Source of the DNA: Pseudoflavonifractor sp. AF19-9AC
GTDB taxonomy: Bacteria > Bacillota > Clostridia > Oscillospirales > Oscillospiraceae
Reading direction: 5' to 3'
Assembly: GCF_003478995.1 (NCBI RefSeq)
Contig: NZ_QUGI01000002.1
Coordinates: 1 to 39,092, forward strand
Length of the DNA stretch: 39,092 nucleotides
Shown: positions 34,505 to 39,092 of the stretch, piece after piece
How positions within the stretch are numbered: the first letter of the stretch is position 1
Layout: each line of letters starts with the position of its first letter
Translations under genes and position numbers: made by a program
Notes under the pieces: generated by a model
The model's input: the letters and a program-made list of their open reading frames with translations, nothing else
Told to the model about the DNA's origin: nothing
The model's database searches: none

Positions 34505-34534
34505 ATCATACGATGGCCGGCGCCTCTCTGTCAA
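34505..34534 (-). promoter_or_regulatory. Promoter of the ribokinase gene
   Basis: Minus-strand perfect TTGACA (34529-34534), 18 nt, TATGAT (34505-34510). Confidence 0.7.
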
Positions 34535-34690
34535 GGTTTGGCCCTTCTCGGGCGACAAGCCGGAAAAGGCAGGAAGCTCGCTTTCCTTTTGCCGTTCCTC
34601 TCCTCCTTTTCGCCCTGCCTCCCCTTTCTTTTTTTCCGGAGCTATGGTATGATATAGGTTGAATTTGTCTGTAAAGGTTGGGAACCAGCA

Positions 34691-35206
34691 TTGGAAAATA
34701 TCGTGTTGATTGGCATGCCCGGCTCCGGAAAAAGCACCGTGGGCGTTCTTCTGGCCAAGGCCCTAGGCTACGGCTTTCTGGATGTGGATCTGGTAATCCA
34801 GCAGCGGGAGGGAGCGCTGCTCCAGGAAATTCTGGACACCAGGGGCGTGGAGGCCTTTCTGGACGCGGAGGAGGAGGCGGTCTGCTCCGTGTCCTGCACC
34901 GGAAACGTCATTGCGCCGGGGGGCAGCGCTATCTGTCGGGAAAAGGCTGCCCTTCACCTCAAGTCCCTGGGTCCGGTGGTCTATCTGAAGGTTCCCCTGG
35001 AGGAGCTGTCCCAGCGGATTCAGAACCTGTCCACCCGGGGTATTGCCATGGAGCCCGGCCAGACGCTGGCCGACATTCTGGCCTACCGTGCCCCCCTTTA
35101 CGACAAATATGCCGACCTGGTCATCGACTGCGGCGGCGGCCAGACTCTGGCCCAGACCGCCCGAATCGTGCGGGAGCGTTTGGAAGAATTCCGCTCCCGC
35201 ACGTGA
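34691..35206 (+). CDS. Shikimate kinase-like P-loop kinase (divergent)
   Basis: By overall layout it belongs to the shikimate kinase family, which phosphorylates shikimate in aromatic amino-acid synthesis. The 171-residue protein has Walker A GMPGSGKST (8-16), the DxD of FLDVDLVI and a RAPLYDKYAD segment that keeps the distal substrate-binding arginine. The usual GE-x-x-FR-x-x-E segment reads GVEAFLDAEEE, so the expected shikimate-binding arginine is leucine, and the GGG motif reads PGGS. The lid arginine region (NLSTRGIAM) is also unusual. The start is a TTG at 34691 with a weak ribosome site. No other aromatic-pathway genes are adjacent; another small-molecule substrate is possible. Confidence 0.75.
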   Translation: MENIVLIGMPGSGKSTVGVLLAKALGYGFLDVDLVIQQREGALLQEILDTRGVEAFLDAEEEAVCSVSCTGNVIAPGGSAICREKAALHLKSLGPVVYLKVPLEELSQRIQNLSTRGIAMEPGQTLADILAYRAPLYDKYADLVIDCGGGQTLAQTARIVRERLEEFRSRT

Positions 35207-35279
35207 CCCCCTCCCCAGCCCGCGGGGACATGCTGCGGGCCGGGCGCTCCGGTGCCCGAATGCGTAAAGGAAGTATTGC

Positions 35280-37187
35280 ATGACATTTCGTGAACTGGGG
35301 CTCTGTGCCCCCATTCTCTCCGCCCTGGAGGAGCAGGGCTACGAGCACCCCTCTCCCATTCAGGAGAAGGCCATTCCCCCCGCCCTGGAAGGGCGGGACG
35401 TACTGGGCTGCGCCCAGACCGGCACCGGCAAGACCTGTGCCTTCGCCACCCCCATTCTTCAGCGGCTCAGCGCGTCCCCGGTGAAGGGCCGCCCCATCCG
35501 GGCCCTCATCCTCACCCCCACCCGTGAGCTGGCCATTCAGATCGGGGAAAATTTTTCCGCCTACGGGAAGCACCTCCAACTGCACCACACCGTCATCTTC
35601 GGCGGCGTGGGCCAGAACCCCCAGGTGGAGGCTCTGAAGCGGGGCGTGGACATTCTGGTGGCCACCCCCGGCCGCCTCATGGATCTCCACGACCAGGGCT
35701 ATATCTCCCTGGACGACCTGGAAATCTTCGTATTGGACGAGGCCGACCGCATGCTGGACATGGGCTTCATCCACGACGTACGGAAAATTCTCAAGTGGTT
35801 GCCCGTCCAAAAGCAGACCATGCTTTTTTCCGCCACCATGCCCCCGGAGATCGCCGATCTGGTCTCCTCCCTGCTTCGAAACCCCACTCGGGTGGCGGTG
35901 GATCCCGTCTCATCCCCGGTGGAGGCCATCCGTCAGTGGGTCTACCCGGTGGATAAGGCCAACAAGACCAGGCTGCTGGCCTGGCTCATGGAGCAGAAGC
36001 AGGTGAAAAACGCTCTGGTCTTCACCCGCACCAAGCACGGGGCCAACAAGGTGGCCCGGGACCTGGTGAAGGAGGGCATCTCCGCCGCCGCCATCCATGG
36101 CAACAAGAGCCAGACTGCCCGGCAGCAGGCCCTGGCCGACTTCAAGGCCGGACGCATCCGCTGTCTGGTGGCCACCGACATTGCCGCCCGGGGCCTGGAC
36201 ATTGAGGAACTGTCCCACGTCTTTAACTACAACCTCCCTGAGGTGCCTGAAACCTACGTCCACCGCATTGGCCGTACCGGCCGTGCAGGCCGGGGCGGCG
36301 AGGCCATCGCCTTCTGCGACTTTGCTGAGCAGCCTCTGCTGCGGGACATTGAAAAGCTCATCCACCGCTCCATCCCCAAGGTGGAGAACCACCCCTTCCC
36401 CATTGAGGTCTTTGAGGCCCCCAAGCGGGACAAACACGGCCGCATCATCAATGAGGAGGACGCGGAGGCCCGGGCCGCCGCCCGGGAAAAGCGCCGCGCC
36501 CGGGACGAGGAGCAAAAGGCTGCCGCCCGGGAGGAGCGGCTGGCCCGGCAGGAGAAGGAGGTTCAGGCTCTCCAGGCTCTGGAGGATCAGAAGGAGAGCA
36601 AGTCCAAGCGCCGCCGTCGCCGCCGAAAAAAGAGCGGTGAGGTCCAGGAGGCCGCAGTACAGGCTCCCCAGACTGCTCCCACCCAGGAGATTACCCCGAC
36701 CCGGCCCAGCGAACCGGCCCGGCGCAATTCCTCGGCCCGCTCTGAGCGGCCCAAGCTGGTGCGCTCCGGCCACCTGATGGACACCGGGGACGCCATGCCC
36801 CGCACTGACTTCTACCGCCCCAACCCCCTGGACAGCGACGTCATTATGGACGCCACCGCCCGCCTGCTGGCCCCTCGCCGTCCGGTGCATGCCTCCCCCG
36901 CAGCGCCCGCCCGTCCCGAGCGGAGCAGCGAGCACAGCACCCGGCGCCGGAAGAAGAAAGCCGGTCCAGGGCAGGCCCCTAAGGCAGAGCACGCTTCTCA
37001 GACTGCCCCCATCCAAAAGCAGCCTGCCCCCAAGCAGGCTGCTGAGCGGCCGGAGAGCAACAAAAAGCGGCGGAATCGCTCCGGCGGGCGGCATGAGCCC
37101 GACCTGGAGTCCCACCGCCATCAGCCCAAGGACTCCACGGAGCAGCCCAGCCTCATGAAGCCCTACTATCTGGACATGGGCCGCTGA
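35280..37187 (+). CDS. DEAD-box RNA helicase with long basic tail
   Basis: An ATP-dependent RNA helicase, probably for ribosome assembly or RNA turnover. Of 635 residues, 1-370 form the helicase core: Q motif PSPIQ, Walker A AQTGTGKT (45-52), PTRELA, DEAD (153-156), SAT (184-186), ARGLD and [13 protein letters not shown]. It is closest in style to RhlE/CshA. From about 385 it carries a ~250-residue low-complexity tail with glutamate/arginine coiled-coil-like segments and basic clusters ([21 protein letters not shown]), likely for RNA binding. AAAGGAAG precedes the ATG at 35280. It is 74 bp after the shikimate-kinase-like gene. Confidence 0.94.
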   Translation: MTFRELGLCAPILSALEEQGYEHPSPIQEKAIPPALEGRDVLGCAQTGTGKTCAFATPILQRLSASPVKGRPIRALILTPTRELAIQIGENFSAYGKHLQLHHTVIFGGVGQNPQVEALKRGVDILVATPGRLMDLHDQGYISLDDLEIFVLDEADRMLDMGFIHDVRKILKWLPVQKQTMLFSATMPPEIADLVSSLLRNPTRVAVDPVSSPVEAIRQWVYPVDKANKTRLLAWLMEQKQVKNALVFTRTKHGANKVARDLVKEGISAAAIHGNKSQTARQQALADFKAGRIRCLVATDIAARGLDIEELSHVFNYNLPEVPETYVHRIGRTGRAGRGGEAIAFCDFAEQPLLRDIEKLIHRSIPKVENHPFPIEVFEAPKRDKHGRIINEEDAEARAAAREKRRARDEEQKAAAREERLARQEKEVQALQALEDQKESKSKRRRRRRKKSGEVQEAAVQAPQTAPTQEITPTRPSEPARRNSSARSERPKLVRSGHLMDTGDAMPRTDFYRPNPLDSDVIMDATARLLAPRRPVHASPAAPARPERSSEHSTRRRKKKAGPGQAPKAEHASQTAPIQKQPAPKQAAERPESNKKRRNRSGGRHEPDLESHRHQPKDSTEQPSLMKPYYLDMGR

Positions 37188-37244
37188 CGCGGCCCCACCC
37201 TGAACACATAACCCCAATCTCTATCACATAGGAGGATTGACAAT

Positions 37245-38582
37245 ATGGATTATCAGGCTCTTTATCAGCAGAAGCTCACCACCCCTCAGGAGGCAGTGAA
37301 GGTAGTTCAGTCCGGCGACTGGGTGGACTACGGCTGGTGCACCAACCACCCCATCGCCCTGGACAAGGCCCTGGCCGCCCGGAAGGATGAGCTCCGGGAC
37401 GTGAAGGTACGGGGAGGCGTCACCATGTGGATGCCCGAGATCGCCAAGGCTGATGACGCCGGCGACCACTTCACCTGGAACAGCTGGCACTGCAGCGGCA
37501 TCGACCGGAAGATCATTACCAAGGGCATGGGCTTCTTCAGTCCCATGCGCTATTCCGAGCTGCCCCGGTTCTACCGGGAGAACCTGTCCGTGGATGTGGC
37601 CATGATTCAGGTCACCCCCATGGACAGCCACGGCAACTTCAGCTACGCTCTGGGCGCCTCCCACCTGGCCGACATGCTGGAGAAGGCCAAGACCATCATC
37701 GTGGAGGTCAACCAGAACCTGCCCTGGGTGTACGGTCTGACCGGCTGCGAAATCAACATCCAGGACGTGGACTACGTGGTAGAGGGTGAGAATCCCCCCG
37801 TGGCCCAGCTGGGCGGCGGCGGTGAGCCCACCGACGTGGACCGCGCCGTGGCCAAGCTCATTGTGGAGCAGATCCCCAACGGTGCCTGCCTGCAGCTGGG
37901 CATCGGCGGCATGCCCAACACCGTTGGCTCCATGATCGCCCAGTCCGACCTGAAGGACCTGGGCGTCCACACCGAGATGTACGTGGACGGCTTTGTGGAC
38001 CTGGCTATGGCGGGCAAGATTACCGGCAAAAACAAGACTCTGGATAAGGGCCGTCAGGTGTACGCCTTCGCCGCCGGCACCCAGAAGCTCTATGACTACG
38101 TGAACCGCAACCCCGACGTCATGGCCGCTCCTGTGGACTACACCAACGACGTGCGGGTCATTGCCCAGCTGGACAACTTTATCTCCATCAACAACGCCAT
38201 TGACATAGACCTCTTCGGCCAGGTCAACGCCGAGTCCGCCGGCCTCAAGCACATCTCCGGCACCGGCGGCCAGCTGGACTTCGTCATGGGCGCCTACCTG
38301 TCCAAGGGCGGCAAGAGCTTCATCTGTCTGTCCTCCACCGTCACCGGCAAGGACGGCACCGTGAAGAGCCGCATCGTGCCCACCCTCACCCCCGGCTCCA
38401 TCGCCACCGACCCCCGCTCCTGCGTGCAGTACCTGGTCACCGAGTACGGTATGATCAACCTGAAGGGCCTGTCCACCTGGGAGCGCGCCGAGGCCATCAT
38501 CTCCATCGCCCACCCCGACTTCCGGGAGCAGCTCATCCAGGACGCGGAGAAGATGCACATCTGGCGCCGCAGCAACAAGTAA
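37245..38582 (+). CDS. but: Butyryl-CoA:acetate CoA-transferase
   Basis: It transfers CoA from butyryl-CoA to acetate, releasing butyrate: the final step of butyrate formation in many gut Firmicutes. The 445-residue protein belongs to the acetyl-CoA hydrolase/4-hydroxybutyrate CoA-transferase family. It carries GIGGMPN, the likely active-site Glu near 244 in [20 protein letters not shown] and the diagnostic stretch [22 protein letters not shown]. It ends with [27 protein letters not shown] lies 9 nt before the ATG. It ends at a strong terminator. A related activity (4-hydroxybutyrate or propionyl-CoA transfer) cannot be fully excluded. Confidence 0.88.
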   Translation: MDYQALYQQKLTTPQEAVKVVQSGDWVDYGWCTNHPIALDKALAARKDELRDVKVRGGVTMWMPEIAKADDAGDHFTWNSWHCSGIDRKIITKGMGFFSPMRYSELPRFYRENLSVDVAMIQVTPMDSHGNFSYALGASHLADMLEKAKTIIVEVNQNLPWVYGLTGCEINIQDVDYVVEGENPPVAQLGGGGEPTDVDRAVAKLIVEQIPNGACLQLGIGGMPNTVGSMIAQSDLKDLGVHTEMYVDGFVDLAMAGKITGKNKTLDKGRQVYAFAAGTQKLYDYVNRNPDVMAAPVDYTNDVRVIAQLDNFISINNAIDIDLFGQVNAESAGLKHISGTGGQLDFVMGAYLSKGGKSFICLSSTVTGKDGTVKSRIVPTLTPGSIATDPRSCVQYLVTEYGMINLKGLSTWERAEAIISIAHPDFREQLIQDAEKMHIWRRSNK

Positions 38583-38592
38583 TCTTATGCTA

Positions 38593-38631
38593 CAAAAAAG
38601 CACCCCGCGCCGTAAGCGCGGGGTGCTTTTT
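38593..38631. terminator. Terminator after the CoA-transferase gene
   Basis: A 12-bp perfect stem (38599-38610 with 38616-38627), CGTAA loop, with T-run on the plus strand and A-run on the left, so it also serves the small minus-strand gene. Confidence 0.93.
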
Positions 38632-38635
38632 CTGT

Positions 38636-38797
38636 TCACATCAGCTCCCACTGGAAATTTTCCAGCTTCAGCTGGCTGCCCACCGTGGTCCCCTCGGGGA
38701 GGAGAAACATGGTGATGGAGTGGGGCTGTCCCTGGTCGCTCACCAGATCGGCATAGTCCCCGTTAATGGACTGGACGGTATAAAAGACAGGTTCCAT
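38636..38797 (-). CDS. Small protein, possibly DUF3006-like
   Basis: A 53-residue reading frame starts MEPVFYTVQSINGDYADLVSD and ends ENFQWELM. It has an excellent ribosome site (AAGGAGG, 4 nt before the ATG) and sits between a bidirectional terminator and its own upstream region. The pattern 'V-x-x-I-N-G-D-Y-A ... LLPEGTTVGSQL' recalls the small beta-barrel DUF3006 proteins (strand, then LLP-G and GD/GS turn). That likeness is by eye only. No function is known. Confidence 0.72.
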   Translation of the reverse strand: MEPVFYTVQSINGDYADLVSDQGQPHSITMFLLPEGTTVGSQLKLENFQWELM

Positions 38798-38926
38798 GGC
38801 GCCTCCTTATAAAAGTCCTGTTTATTGGACTGTTCCTTTTGTAAAATCAGGGTGTAATCAGAGATGGTTACACACCGAATTTACAACATCCGGCGACACA
38901 TTCGCCGCAGAAAGGAGCAAAACAGG

Positions 38927-39046
38927 ATGGATTACAGCATTGTTTGGGTACGGGGGCATGTGGAAGTGTACGACTGGGCGGGCCGGTTTTGCTTCTCCGC
39001 CGACAACGAGCGGGAGGCCCGGGAGGAGCTGGAGCTCACCGCCTGA
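38927..39046 (+). CDS. Small hypothetical protein (39 residues)
   Basis: The frame starts MDYSIVWVRGHVEVYDWAGRF and ends with the acidic helix EREAREELELTA. It has AGAAAGGAGC 8 nt before the ATG, balanced acidic/aromatic composition, and is followed by a terminator-like hairpin at 39068-39090. These features support a real small gene. The pattern (a beta-strand pair with GRFCFSAD, then a helix) suggests a compact fold, but no family is recognised. Confidence 0.65.
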   Translation: MDYSIVWVRGHVEVYDWAGRFCFSADNEREAREELELTA

Positions 39047-39067
39047 GCACAAGTCCAATATAAATTA

Positions 39068-39090
39068 GGGCGCCGGTTTCTCCGGCGCCC
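39068..39090 (+). terminator. Terminator-like hairpin at the window end
   Basis: A 9-bp perfect stem GGGCGCCGG/CCGGCGCCC with a TTTCT loop, 22 bp after the small gene. The window stops before any T-run can be seen. Confidence 0.6.
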
Positions 39091-39092
39091 GT

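Noticed and set aside
34691..37187. Aromatic amino-acid biosynthesis operon around the shikimate kinase-like gene
   Set aside because: The neighbours are a ribokinase and an RNA helicase; no aro genes are adjacent, and the kinase itself is atypical.

Overview
The window is a chromosomal stretch of a GC-rich, low-oxygen Firmicute. Protein sequences and gene content (WalRK-YycHI, CIRCE-controlled groESL, GdpP-rplI-dnaB, tilS-hpt-ftsH, a butyryl-CoA:acetate CoA-transferase) point to a butyrate-forming member of the Oscillospiraceae/Flavonifractor-Intestinimonas-like group. The species assignment is inference. Most of the window is core housekeeping sequence. No tRNA, rRNA, CRISPR array, prophage or intact insertion sequence was seen. 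Only the first ~300 bases are AT-rich and look foreign to the rest.

Layout. 1-335: the end of an unrecognised reading frame and the groESL terminator. 336-2504 (minus): groES-groEL with promoter and CIRCE operator. 2523-11467 (minus): a long co-oriented cluster, nudix hydrolase - walR - walK - yycH - yycI - murI - 23S rRNA methyltransferase - lipid kinase, which joins cell-wall stress sensing to peptidoglycan precursor supply. 11585-13878: a GNAT acetyltransferase convergent with a SulP anion transporter. 13968-16522 (minus): an EF-G-like GTPase. 16647-19383 (minus): DusB, an ECF sigma factor and its membrane anti-sigma. 19377-20639 (plus): an ATPase divergent from dusB. 20709-21950 (minus): branched-chain aminotransferase. 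22006-30112 (plus): gdpP, rplI, dnaB, tilS, hpt, ftsH. 30174-32633 (minus): a second two-component system. 32826-34534: ribose pyranase and ribokinase genes, convergent on one terminator. 34691-38582 (plus): shikimate-kinase-like protein, DEAD-box helicase and butyryl-CoA:acetate CoA-transferase. Two very small genes close the window.

The most unusual structure is a family of short, hairpin-rich, non-coding elements sitting exactly at the 3' ends of two unrelated genes, walR and the EF-G-like gene. In both cases the last codons of the gene (65 bp for walR, 90 bp including the terminator for the EF-G-like gene) are repeated on the far side of the element. Each gene therefore keeps an intact end while a second gene tail is left beyond the insert. 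At walR this has happened twice in tandem (units of 231 and 229 bp), which separates walR from walK by more than 500 bp. Both kinds of insert carry a closely similar 38-bp palindromic core. The pattern resembles elements that integrate into a gene's 3' end and restore it, but the inserts are far too small to encode a recombinase. They may be a non-autonomous mobile family.

Other points: a single TTGACAA serves as the -35 box for two divergent promoters (dusB and the ATPase gene); the shikimate-kinase-like protein lacks an arginine expected for shikimate binding; and the EF-G-like protein has lost the catalytic histidine of the DTPGH motif.
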